Shown in pieces: positions 1-5,674 of a stretch of DNA of 8,137 bases (its first letter is position 1; each line of letters begins with the position of its first letter). The stretch spans positions 5,260-13,396 of the forward strand of contig QIAI01000282.1 of the NCBI GenBank assembly GCA_003224995.1. The letters are read 5' to 3'. The stretch is from Acidobacteriota bacterium. GTDB lineage: Bacteria > Acidobacteriota > Terriglobia > Terriglobales > Acidobacteriaceae. The notes beneath the pieces were generated by a model, which was not told the DNA's origin, ran no database searches, and worked only from the letters and a program-made list of their open reading frames with translations. The translations under genes and the position numbers were made by a program.

Positions 1-945
1 GGTTCTGCCACGATCGCGGCCAACCTCACCCGCTACTTCGATGAACCCCATGTGATCGCCATGCTCAACACCGACATTCCCGGTGGCGACACTAGCGCCA
101 ATACCCGGGCCGACCTCCAGAATTTTCGTCTCTACTCACCCGGAATTCCCCGCGAACGCCGTAGCACCGATCCCGACGGCTCCACCGACAACGAATCGCC
201 TTCCCGCGGCGTCATGCGCTACATCGGCGTCTGGGGCTCTGCTTATGTCCCCACCATCACCATGACCCCCAAGTTGCGCGAGGATCGTCCCGGCCGTGGC
301 AGCGATCACACTTCCTTCATCAGCCAGGCGTGTCCCGCCGTTCGCTTCATGGAGACTCACGAGTGTTCCCCCTCGCCCGTGGACAACAGCTGCGGCGGAC
401 CCTTCCCCTGTCCTCCGCCCGCCGAGATCCCTGCGTTTTGTAAGGACACCAGCTTCATCACCACTCACCAGCACTCACCCGGCGATCTGGTCGCGAACAT
501 TACACCCACTTATGCTTCCCGCATCGCGCAAGTCATGGCCTCGGTCGCAGCCAGCCTGGCTCGCGCCCCGCTTTCCCCAACCGAATTCAACGCCACCGGC
601 AACAGCGCGCGAGGCGTCAACTTCCATTTTGAAAGACCGGATGGCCGCGTCAACCACTTTGTCGTAGCTGCCCGCTCGATCAATGAAGACTTCTATCGCC
701 AGCGAGTCGTGATTTCCGATGACGGCGGCCGCATCTCCGCCACAACCCTGGGCTTCAATCCCGGCGATAGCTTCTACATCTCGGTAGCGGCCGTTGACCG
801 CCAAGGCCATGAGTCCCTTTTCGCCTATCCTGAAATTCGCTGCGACTCCACTGCGTGCGCCATTCCCAGTTATGCCTTCGATGTAACTGCCCCATTACCC
901 ATGCCACCGCCGCCTCCCCCCGACCACGATACCGACGACGACTAA
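1..945 (+). CDS. M28-family metallopeptidase, C-terminal part (5' truncated by window edge)
   Basis: The frame is open from base 1, so this is the last 314 residues of a longer protein; the GTG at 52 is internal. Seen: a hydrophobic strand ending in NTD (Asp25 of the visible part) and, 78 residues later, GRGSDHTSF (His103). These match the last two metal ligands of family M28 (the N-D-M/I and S-D-H motifs). A stretch ending in the THQHSPGD motif and the helix after it (visible residues about 155-188) is typical of the M28 C-terminus. The earlier HxD and EE ligands lie outside the window. A Pro/Cys-rich insert with four cysteines (about 122-147) sits between the SDH motif and THQHSPGD. A beta-rich, Fn3-like domain follows (about 190-280), then a poly-Pro run and an acidic DHDTDDD end. 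Known for the family: zinc-dependent, usually secreted amino- or carboxypeptidases. The cysteines and the appended beta domain fit export, but the signal peptide is not visible. Substrate unknown. The fold call is fairly sure. Confidence 0.82.
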   Translation, partial: GSATIAANLTRYFDEPHVIAMLNTDIPGGDTSANTRADLQNFRLYSPGIPRERRSTDPDGSTDNESPSRGVMRYIGVWGSAYVPTITMTPKLREDRPGRGSDHTSFISQACPAVRFMETHECSPSPVDNSCGGPFPCPPPAEIPAFCKDTSFITTHQHSPGDLVANITPTYASRIAQVMASVAASLARAPLSPTEFNATGNSARGVNFHFERPDGRVNHFVVAARSINEDFYRQRVVISDDGGRISATTLGFNPGDSFYISVAAVDRQGHESLFAYPEIRCDSTACAIPSYAFDVTAPLPMPPPPPPDHDTDDD

Positions 946-989
946 GATCACCCATCGCGCCACTGAAAACGTACCGATAAAAACGCGCC

Positions 990-1021
990 AATAAAAACGG
1001 GAGAAGCCATCGCTTCTCCCG
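990..1021 (-). terminator. Rho-independent terminator, minus strand
   Basis: A perfect 10-bp stem (998-1007 with 1012-1021) closes a 4-nt loop. Read on the minus strand it is followed at once by TTTTTATT (complement of the A-run 990-997), the classic intrinsic terminator layout. Read on the plus strand no T-run follows. It therefore best serves transcripts coming leftwards from the gene at 1316-1762. It lies only 45 bp past the stop of the converging peptidase gene and could also help end that transcript weakly. Confidence 0.6.
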
Positions 1022-1131
1022 GTTCCGTCTGCAGGCGTAGCGACAGGCGCCTTGGCCTTTCAGCCGAGGTCTAACCCGCGCTCTCCAAGTTTTGCCCCTT
1101 CAAACGTGGATTTCACATCGCAATCCCATTC

Positions 1132-1198
1132 GTCAGCAGCATTTCTCCGCGTCCTCTGCGGCCGTTCTCCGCGATCTCCGCGGTTTAAGATTTTCCAT
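1132..1198 (+). repeat. Single copy of dispersed GC-rich intergenic repeat
   Basis: Contains CAGCATTTCTCCGCG, CCTCTGCGGCCGTTCTCCGC and CGCGGTTTAAGATTTTCC in the same order as the units at 3361-3735. The reverse complement of this order recurs at 6401-6750. The internal motif is a repeated CTC(T/C)GCGG. It is non-coding; translations of it give low-complexity Arg/Ser/Pro-rich strings. No transposase or target-site duplication is visible. Confidence 0.7.
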
Positions 1199-1216
1199 CC
1201 TGGCTCACCGGGCGCC

Positions 1217-1253
1217 CCATCCCAACGTCGCGCTCTCTGCGACGTTGGGGTGG
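1217..1253. repeat. Long intergenic hairpin (15-bp stem, 7-nt loop)
   Basis: An 11-bp perfect inverted repeat, CCCAACGTCGC (1221-1231) with GCGACGTTGGG (1239-1249), extends outward by four more pairs, one of them a G-T wobble. Neither side carries a T-run, so it is not a standard intrinsic terminator. It lies 63 nt past the stop of the minus-strand gene at 1316, so it may protect that mRNA's 3' end. It may instead be a REP-like palindromic element. The structure is certain; its role is not known. Confidence 0.6.
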
Positions 1254-1315
1254 ATTCCACAGCTGCGGCGCTCGCGTCCCATCCGAATCAATCGTAAGGC
1301 AAGCACCCCACCACC

Positions 1316-1762
1316 TTACTTTTCGATCGGCAACTGCGCGTTCGCCACCACTTGCCACTTCCCACCTTGCTTCTGGAACACATGCAGGCTGCGATGCGAC
1401 TCGTTGACTTCCTTGCCATCCTTCATGCCCTTGGTTGTCCCACGATGCGTCATCACCACCACATCGGGGCTGAGCATCTCGAACTTGTATTCATCCGGCG
1501 TGTACGAAGCATTCTGTACGCCCGCCGCGCCGGACGCGTTCGCGGCAACCAGCTCTTTCTTATCCTGCGCCTCGCCCTTGGGGCCGATCGCGAGCACGTG
1601 ATCGCCAATAATTTTGTCGAGCTTCGTGGTATCGCCCCCAGATCCGCCCCACTCTTTGTCCAGCGAGATCAAAGCCTGCTGCACATCGTTCGGCACTTCC
1701 TTGGCCTGGCAGCTGACGACGGCAGCCGCACACAACAGCGTAATCGCGAGAATGCGCTTCAT
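1316..1762 (-). CDS. Exported NTF2-like (DUF4440/SnoaL-like) protein, probable lipoprotein
   Basis: 148 residues from the ATG at 1762. The open frame reaches a GTG at 1771, but the GGAG Shine-Dalgarno (1771-1774) touches that GTG and lies 8 nt from the ATG, so the ATG is preferred. The N-terminus MKRI is followed by a hydrophobic stretch ending in VVSC (Cys18), which fits a lipobox; cleavage after SCQA by signal peptidase I is the alternative. The rest matches the small alpha+beta cone of DUF4440-type proteins. It has a helix with LDKEW, then a GD/KLDKIIGDHVLAIGPKG segment. Next come TPDEYKF and a strand VVVMTHRGTTKG, and it ends with WQVVANAQLPIEK. Members of this fold bind small ligands or act as enzymes; catalytic residues cannot be assigned here, so function is unknown. 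It stands alone, with its own leader and a probable terminator at 990-1021. Confidence 0.8.
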   Translation of the reverse strand: MKRILAITLLCAAAVVSCQAKEVPNDVQQALISLDKEWGGSGGDTTKLDKIIGDHVLAIGPKGEAQDKKELVAANASGAAGVQNASYTPDEYKFEMLSPDVVVMTHRGTTKGMKDGKEVNESHRSLHVFQKQGGKWQVVANAQLPIEK

Positions 1763-1770
1763 CGGTGACA

Positions 1771-1779
1771 CTCCTTTTT
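1771..1779 (-). promoter_or_regulatory. Shine-Dalgarno site that decides the start of the NTF2-like gene
   Basis: The minus strand reads AAAAAGGAG, then 8 nt, then ATG. The spacing to the upstream in-frame GTG is only 1 nt, which rules that codon out as the usual start. Confidence 0.7.
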
Positions 1780-1801
1780 AATTTGTGATTTGGGAATACT
1801 A

Positions 1802-1814
1802 AGTTCCGGGAACT
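1802..1814. promoter_or_regulatory. Short perfect inverted repeat, operator-like
   Basis: AGTTCC-G-GGAACT is a perfect 6-bp inverted repeat around one central base, 40 bp upstream of the start of the NTF2-like gene. On the minus strand it contains GGAACTT, which resembles the -35 element of some ECF sigma factors, but I see no convincing -10 at the right distance. Either a repressor site or chance. Confidence 0.25.
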
Positions 1815-1861
1815 GCTCGGACTGGCTACCACCGCTTACTGTTTCGGACGATCTCCGCGCA

Positions 1862-1883
1862 AGAGCATACACCTGTACGCTCT
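1862..1883. repeat. Imperfect hairpin between parB and the NTF2-like gene
   Basis: AGAGCATAC (1862-1870) pairs with GTACGCTCT (1875-1883) across a 4-nt loop; the one mismatch is a G-U pair in minus-strand RNA. The A-run 1884-1889 lies on the wrong side for a minus-strand terminator: on that strand the T-run precedes the stem. It is 63 bp downstream of the parB stop. Role open. Confidence 0.35.
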
Positions 1884-1904
1884 AAAAAATTGCATAAGTT
1901 TTTG

Positions 1905-1934
1905 CCAACGACCAATAACCAACGACCAACGACG
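1905..1934. repeat. CCAACGA micro-repeat just downstream of parB
   Basis: Short direct repeats of CCAACGA/CCAATAA (CCAACGACCAATAACC, then CCAACGA and CCAACGACG) fill the 30 bp before the parB stop region. It is a simple non-coding sequence of the kind that is often repeated through genomes with this style of intergenic DNA. No function seen. Confidence 0.5.
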
Positions 1935-1945
1935 GTTCTTCTGCC

Positions 1946-3283
1946 CTAACCCTTCCCCTTCAACATCTCCAACACCCGATCAAAATCCTCCAGCGTCGCG
2001 TACTCCAGCGTGATCTTTCCTTTCCCCTTGCGGTCGCGGATCCGCACGCGCACTCCCAGAATACGTTCCAGATCGCGCTGCGCCGCGCGCACGTTCGGAT
2101 CCACCCAGCGCGCTCCTCCCGGCTTCGGCTCCTTCTTTACCTGCGGGCCCAGCAGCCCCGGGGTTGAGAACACGTAGCGCTCGAGATCATCCACCGACAT
2201 GTTTTCCGTGACCGCCTTGTGCGACACCCGGCCGATCACTTCGGGATCGAGATTCAGCAACACCCGCGCGTGACTGAATTCCAGTTGGCGCTGCTGCAAA
2301 TAGCTCTGCACGTAGTCTGGCAGCTTAGCCAACCGCATGTAATTGGAGACGGTCTCGCGCGCCGCGCCCACCCGTTCCCCGATCTGTTCCTGTGTCATGC
2401 TGAAATTCTTGCTCAGCATGATGTACGCGCGCGCTAGGTCGATGCAGGTCAGGTCGCGCCGCTGCAGGTTTTCAATCACCGTCATTTCGGCGGCTTGCTG
2501 CTCCGAAACCACCCGCACAATCGCGGGCACGGTTTTCTTTCCGACCATCTCGGACGCGCGCATACGCCGCTCGCCGGTAATCAGGAAATAGCGCCCCTCT
2601 TTTCCCGGACGAACCGTGATGGGCTGCAGCACGCCCTGTGCCTTGATGGAGTCGGCCAGGTCCCCCAGCGATTCGATTTCAATGTTGGTGAAACTGCGCG
2701 TCTGGTGCGGGTTGACGTCGATGAGGTCAATCGCGAGATCGAGCACTTCGTGCCCATCGAGCGCTCGCCGCGCCGCAACTGCCTGCAGATCGGGAATCGT
2801 CCCCGGAACGGGCGCGCCATTGTTGGGGCCGGACGAAGCAGGAGCGAGTCCGCCATCGCCAACTTGCACGCCCTGGCCAGGAACTGCTCCATAACCCATC
2901 GCAGAGCTGTGCCCCGCGGCCGAGACTGACGCCGGGGTTGAGCCCGTCGCCTGGGTTGAGACTGGCGCGGGGGTTGAGCCGGTCGCCGGAGTCGCGCCAG
3001 TCGCCGAAGCATTTTCCCCGGGCGCAACCGCGTGGGGAAATGCCGGCGAAATCGCAGAAGAACCAGCAACGCCTGAGCCACTCCCGGCCGGACGAGGTCC
3101 CGGCAAAAGCGATTCCAGGCCGCGCCCCAACGCCGGTCGTTTAACCTGCGCCAGTACCGGTCGCGCCGGCTTATCCGCCGCCGGATCGTTTTTCGCTTTG
3201 TCTACGTGCGTTGCCGCGGCCTCTGCGACCGGCTGGCTCGGCGGCGTCTTTGTCGCTGGTGTCTTGTCCGCTGCGATGCTCAT
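1946..3283 (-). CDS. parB: Chromosome-partitioning protein ParB (parS-binding CTPase clamp)
   Basis: 445 residues, longer than the usual ~280-300. ParB binds parS, binds CTP, closes as a clamp and slides on DNA, forming the partition complex moved by ParA. Seen in order: a 48-residue Lys/Ala/Pro-rich N-terminal extension; the ParA-contact motif KRPALGRGLESLL (48-60); a Gly/Ala/Ser/Pro linker (about 63-165) with hexapeptide repeats; the CTP-binding N-domain with NPHQTRSF (191-198), TGERRMRASEMVG (236-248) and ENLQRRDL (271-278). A helix-turn-helix follows, MTQEQIGERVGAARETVSNY (296-315), which is the parS reader. The C-terminal dimerisation domain, about 400-442, includes RDLERILGV and ITLEYATLEDFDRVL. 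Start: ATG at 3283 with AGGGAG 3 nt upstream, a short spacing; no later Met precedes the LGRGL motif. It is the last gene of the rsmG-parA-parB direction, but 519 bp separate it from parA. The family call is certain. Confidence 0.97.
   Translation of the reverse strand: MSIAADKTPATKTPPSQPVAEAAATHVDKAKNDPAADKPARPVLAQVKRPALGRGLESLLPGPRPAGSGSGVAGSSAISPAFPHAVAPGENASATGATPATGSTPAPVSTQATGSTPASVSAAGHSSAMGYGAVPGQGVQVGDGGLAPASSGPNNGAPVPGTIPDLQAVAARRALDGHEVLDLAIDLIDVNPHQTRSFTNIEIESLGDLADSIKAQGVLQPITVRPGKEGRYFLITGERRMRASEMVGKKTVPAIVRVVSEQQAAEMTVIENLQRRDLTCIDLARAYIMLSKNFSMTQEQIGERVGAARETVSNYMRLAKLPDYVQSYLQQRQLEFSHARVLLNLDPEVIGRVSHKAVTENMSVDDLERYVFSTPGLLGPQVKKEPKPGGARWVDPNVRAAQRDLERILGVRVRIRDRKGKGKITLEYATLEDFDRVLEMLKGKG
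2915..3004 (-). repeat. 18-bp coding repeats (hexapeptide ATGSTP) in the ParB linker
   Basis: Five consecutive in-frame 18-bp units encode ATGATP, ATGSTP, APVSTQ, ATGSTP and ASVSAA (ParB residues 94-123). On the plus strand the units share GGGGTTGAGCC-type cores. They lie in the disordered linker between the ParA-contact motif and the CTPase domain, so unit number can change without breaking the frame. Confidence 0.75.
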
Positions 3284-3360
3284 GTTCTCCCTGAAAACCT
3301 AAAACCAATCCATGCATAACAAGATTCCGCTCACTTGCATTGCTGAGAGGACCGTTTTCC

Positions 3361-3735
3361 CGTTCAGCTTCTCCCTGCGCGCTCCGCGGCCGTTCCCCGC
3401 GATCTCCCGCGATTCGGTTTAAGAGTTCCCTTCGTGCGACCTTTGTGCCCTTAGTGGTAAATCTTCGGTCCGAACATTCGCGCCTTCATTCCCGCCTTCA
3501 TCAGCGTTTATCTGCGCCATCTGCGGCCGTTCTCCGCGGCTTAAGATTTCCTTTCGTGCGACCTTCGTGCCCTAGTGGTAAATCTTCGGTCCGTACCATT
3601 CGCGCCTTCATCAGCGTTTCTCTGCGCCCTCTGCGGCCGTTCTCCGCGCTCTCCGCGGTTTAAGATTTCCCTTCGTGCGACCTTCGTGCCCTTAGTGGTG
3701 AATGGTTGATCCGTACATTTTTCTTCCGTGCGACC
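3361..3735 (+). repeat. Tandem array of ~120-bp GC-rich repeats between parA and parB
   Basis: About three units. The anchor TTCGTGCGACC occurs at 3431, 3553 and 3672 (periods 122 and 119), with a shortened, diverged copy at 3724. A unit reads: CTTCATCAGCGTTT, CTCTGCGCC, CTCTGCGGCCGTTCTCCGCG, GGTTTAAGATTTCC, TTCGTGCGACCTTCGTGCCC, TTAGTGGTAAATCTTCGGTC. Units 2 and 3 are close to identical over long stretches, while unit 1 is more diverged. No credible ORF: the readable frame 3340-3663 is only repeat translated. The array fills most of the 519-bp parA-parB gap. The rest holds the parB leader (3284-3360) and an AT-rich patch at 3769-3802. Confidence 0.85.
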
Positions 3736-3768
3736 TTTGTACGCGAGCGGTGAGTCTGCAATCTACTT

Positions 3769-3802
3769 ACATCGATTTATATAAATATAGACCGACATCG
3801 AT
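3769..3802. other. AT-rich patch with nested repeats just past the parA stop
   Basis: A perfect 12-bp palindrome, ATTTATATAAAT (3775-3786), lies between two direct copies of ACATCGAT (3769-3776 and 3795-3802). This patch is strikingly AT-rich against its GC-rich surroundings and abuts the parA stop codon. It could hold promoter-like -10 sequence, a protein-binding site or simply a degenerate junction. No T-run terminator is visible. Confidence 0.35.
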
Positions 3803-4741
3803 CTAAGCCGTCTTCCCCATCTCCGCGACCCCATCTGCGGCCGGCGCCTCGGCGCCATCTGCCACCGCCGTCTCAGACCCGGGCGGCTGCTCCGCAGGAT
3901 GTTCTCCCTCCGCAACCTGGGCCAGCGCTTCTTCTTGCAGCCCACGCGTGGCGTCCATCCCAGCCTCGGTCGTCTGCGCGAAATAATGCGCGATGATTTC
4001 CTTCGCCAGCCGGATGTAACTCTCCGCTCCGCGCGACCGCACGTCGTAGAGCAAAGCCGGCTTGCCATGGCTGGGCGCCTCCGCCAGCCGAATGTTGCGC
4101 GGGATCGCCGTCGTGCACAGCTTATCCCCGAAATACTTCTTCAGCTCAGCCATCACCTGCCTGGCCAGGCTGGTGCGATCGTCCAGCATGGTCAGCACGA
4201 CCCCCTCGATCGCTAGTTCAGGATTCAGCGCCGCCCGGATCCGCTCCACCGTGTCGAGCAGTTCGCTAATACCCTCGAGCGCGAAGTATTCCGCCTGCAT
4301 CGGAATCAAAACCGAGTCCGCCGCGACCAGGGCGTTGAGGGTGAGGAGGTCGAGGGCCGGCGGGCAGTCGAGCACGATGAACTGGAAGCGCTCGCGCAAA
4401 GGAGCGAGCGCATCGCGCAGGCGATACTCGCGCCGCTCTCCATCGACCAGTTCCAGATTCGCGCCGATCAGGTTTTTGTGCGAAGGAATGATCCAGAGCT
4501 GCTCGAGCTCGGTGCGCTGCAACGCCTCTTCCGCCGAGGCCGCGCCCATAAGCAGATGATAGGTGCTGATGCGCTCAGGATCTTTGATTAAGCCCAGCCC
4601 GCTCGATGCATTGGATTGCGGGTCGCAATCAATGAGCAGAGTGTTTACCTCCGCCGCCGCGAACGACGAGGCCAGGTTGATGGCGGTCGTAGTTTTCCCC
4701 ACGCCGCCTTTCTGATTGGCAACCGCGATCACATGTCCCAT
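3803..4741 (-). CDS. parA: Chromosome-partitioning ATPase ParA (Soj type)
   Basis: 312 residues. ParA binds ATP, dimerises, coats nucleoid DNA non-specifically and is released by ParB-stimulated hydrolysis, which moves parS regions. Seen: deviant Walker A KGGVGKTT (11-18) with the signature Lys11; Walker A' IDCDPQSN (37-44); Walker B FIVLDCPP (121-128); RTSLARQV (189-196), a basic patch placed where Soj proteins contact DNA; and IPRNIRLAEAPSHGKP (213-228), typical of chromosomal ParA. The N-terminus starts directly at the ATPase fold, so it is the short type without a helix-turn-helix. The usual Soj core ends near residue 255; a further ~55 residues rich in Ala, Glu, Gly and Asp follow and look disordered. 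Start: ATG at 4741, giving MGHVIAVANQKGGVGKTT; no ATG, GTG or TTG lies between it and the upstream stop, and no clear Shine-Dalgarno is seen. Upstream lies the parS cluster, so ParB loading may influence its expression. Confidence 0.97.
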   Translation of the reverse strand: MGHVIAVANQKGGVGKTTTAINLASSFAAAEVNTLLIDCDPQSNASSGLGLIKDPERISTYHLLMGAASAEEALQRTELEQLWIIPSHKNLIGANLELVDGERREYRLRDALAPLRERFQFIVLDCPPALDLLTLNALVAADSVLIPMQAEYFALEGISELLDTVERIRAALNPELAIEGVVLTMLDDRTSLARQVMAELKKYFGDKLCTTAIPRNIRLAEAPSHGKPALLYDVRSRGAESYIRLAKEIIAHYFAQTTEAGMDATRGLQEEALAQVAEGEHPAEQPPGSETAVADGAEAPAADGVAEMGKTA

Positions 4742-4770
4742 GGATGTTTTGGAGAACCGGAGCTGCTCGC

Positions 4771-4800
4771 AGCATAGAGCGGATCGATTGTGATTTGCAA
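4771..4800 (-). promoter_or_regulatory. Possible sigma70-type promoter of parA
   Basis: The minus strand reads TTGCAA (4795-4800), 18 nt, then TATGCT (4771-4776), with the -10 about 30 nt before the ATG. Each hexamer matches the consensus at only 4 of 6 bases, so this is a weak call. If real, the leader is short and the promoter sits about 120 bp from the nearest parS-like site. Confidence 0.25.
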
Positions 4801-4917
4801 CGACGTAATTTGGTGCAAGTACGCGCTGCAGACTGTCTGTTCATTCCCAAATGATTGGGCGAGATTTCCAATGGCATTTCAACAGAAAGCACTCCAAATC
4901 CTGACGTTTCTGAGATA

Positions 4918-4933
4918 TGTTCCCCGTGGAACG
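4918..4933. promoter_or_regulatory. parS: parS-like site 1 (degenerate), ParB loading site
   Basis: TGTTCCCCGTGGAACG differs from the perfect palindrome TGTTCCACGTGGAACA at positions 7 and 16. It is the copy closest to parA. The change in the central ACGT probably weakens ParB binding; this is inference. Confidence 0.6.
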
Positions 4934-5034
4934 TGGTGCGGGGATGAGCGAACCGCTCGCGGTAATGCTTCCCGGGGGCATTATCTTCGGAATGGCCGCG
5001 ACCATGAGATGAATTCGTTTGCCGTGTGCCTGCA

Positions 5035-5050
5035 TGTTCCACGTGGAACA
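5035..5050. promoter_or_regulatory. parS: parS site 2, perfect palindrome
   Basis: TGTTCCACGTGGAACA, a perfect 16-bp palindrome. It matches the universal bacterial parS (TGTTTCACGTGAAACA) in the variant with C5/G12. Centre-to-centre distance to site 1 is 117 bp. Confidence 0.93.
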
Positions 5051-5114
5051 CTCTGCCTCTGTGGGGGGCTCGTTCCAGGAGTGGTGCTTCGCTCCTTCAA
5101 GAATCGGGACGGGA

Positions 5115-5130
5115 TGTTCCACGTGGAACA
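5115..5130. promoter_or_regulatory. parS: parS site 3, perfect palindrome
   Basis: TGTTCCACGTGGAACA, centred 80 bp from site 2. Flanked by A on the left and TTTTG on the right, like sites 2 and 4 (CTCTG and CTTTG). Confidence 0.93.
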
Positions 5131-5226
5131 TTTTGAGCTTGCGCTATCTCACGCGGTTTAGTCGGAATCCGTGAGAGGAACCTTGGCTGGGTCCGAAAGA
5201 GCGAACTCGCGCGGGATGGAAGGGAA

Positions 5227-5242
5227 TGTTCCACGTGGAACA
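5227..5242. promoter_or_regulatory. parS: parS site 4, perfect palindrome
   Basis: TGTTCCACGTGGAACA, centred 112 bp from site 3, in non-coding DNA. Confidence 0.93.
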
Positions 5243-5324
5243 CTTTGGCTAGAGCGTTCGTGGGCGTGCGAGTCCTCATTGAAGACAAAGTCAGGTGGTA
5301 TTGTTGGTGTCAGATTTGAAGAAA

Positions 5325-5340
5325 GGTTCCACGTGGAACA
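5325..5340. promoter_or_regulatory. parS: parS site 5, one mismatch
   Basis: GGTTCCACGTGGAACA: only the outermost base differs (T to G), a position that is usually tolerated in parS. Centred 98 bp from site 4. Confidence 0.85.
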
Positions 5341-5674
5341 CTGGGGCTTGGTGCGCGGTCATTCGAGGCTTTCGCGAGTGGCTTTTGGTTAACTTCCCCA
5401 CTTTAGCCAAAACAAAAGCGGGAAGCAGTCCGGATGGACCCTTTGTTTCGCCATGAAGCCACATTGGTCTCCCACTTGTTACTAGTCTGATTCTCGTTTG
5501 CGTTTTCCACGTGGCCTAAGCTCCGTGGTTCGCCGCAAATGAAGGACGCAATGTCGGAAGTATTAAGTAATTTCCCACCTAATGCCACCGCGCTTGGACA
5601 TTATGCCATCGGCATTGGGAATTACTACTCAACATTAAGATTACAGCACGTTTCAGGCGATGTTCGTCCCACTT
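5341..5674. other. Gene-poor stretch between the parS cluster and rsmG
   Basis: No convincing gene. A CCACGTGG core (5507-5514) sits in a context with four mismatches to parS and looks like a decayed or chance site. A small inverted repeat (ATGCC-ATC-GGCAT near 5603-5615) has no T-run. A 57-codon plus-strand frame (5539-5712) and a 61-codon minus-strand frame (5403-5588) are open, but neither shows a family match that I recognise. Confidence 0.5.

Noticed and set aside
998..1021. Plus-strand terminator for the M28 peptidase gene
   Set aside because: The hairpin has no T-run on its plus-strand 3' side; the T-run is on the minus strand, so it was called in that direction.
1352..1768. 138-codon plus-strand frame opposite the NTF2-like gene
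   Set aside because: Shadow of the minus-strand gene, which has a signal peptide, a good Shine-Dalgarno and a recognisable fold.
3361..3735. CRISPR array
   Set aside because: The units are about 120 bp and similar throughout, without short repeats alternating with unique spacers, and no cas gene is near.
4629..5392. Several overlapping open frames beginning or containing MFHVEH or VPRGT on both strands
   Set aside because: These strings are the translation of the parS palindrome itself. The frames have no other conserved content, lack ribosome sites and overlap each other on both strands.
5501..5518. A sixth parS site around CCACGTGG
   Set aside because: Only the inner 10 bp match; four outer positions, three of them in the right half-site, differ, more than ParB sites usually tolerate.
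4742..5674. Replication origin (oriC)
   Set aside because: I found no cluster of TTATCCACA-type DnaA boxes and no AT-rich unwinding region; dnaA is not in the window. The parS sites alone only suggest origin proximity.
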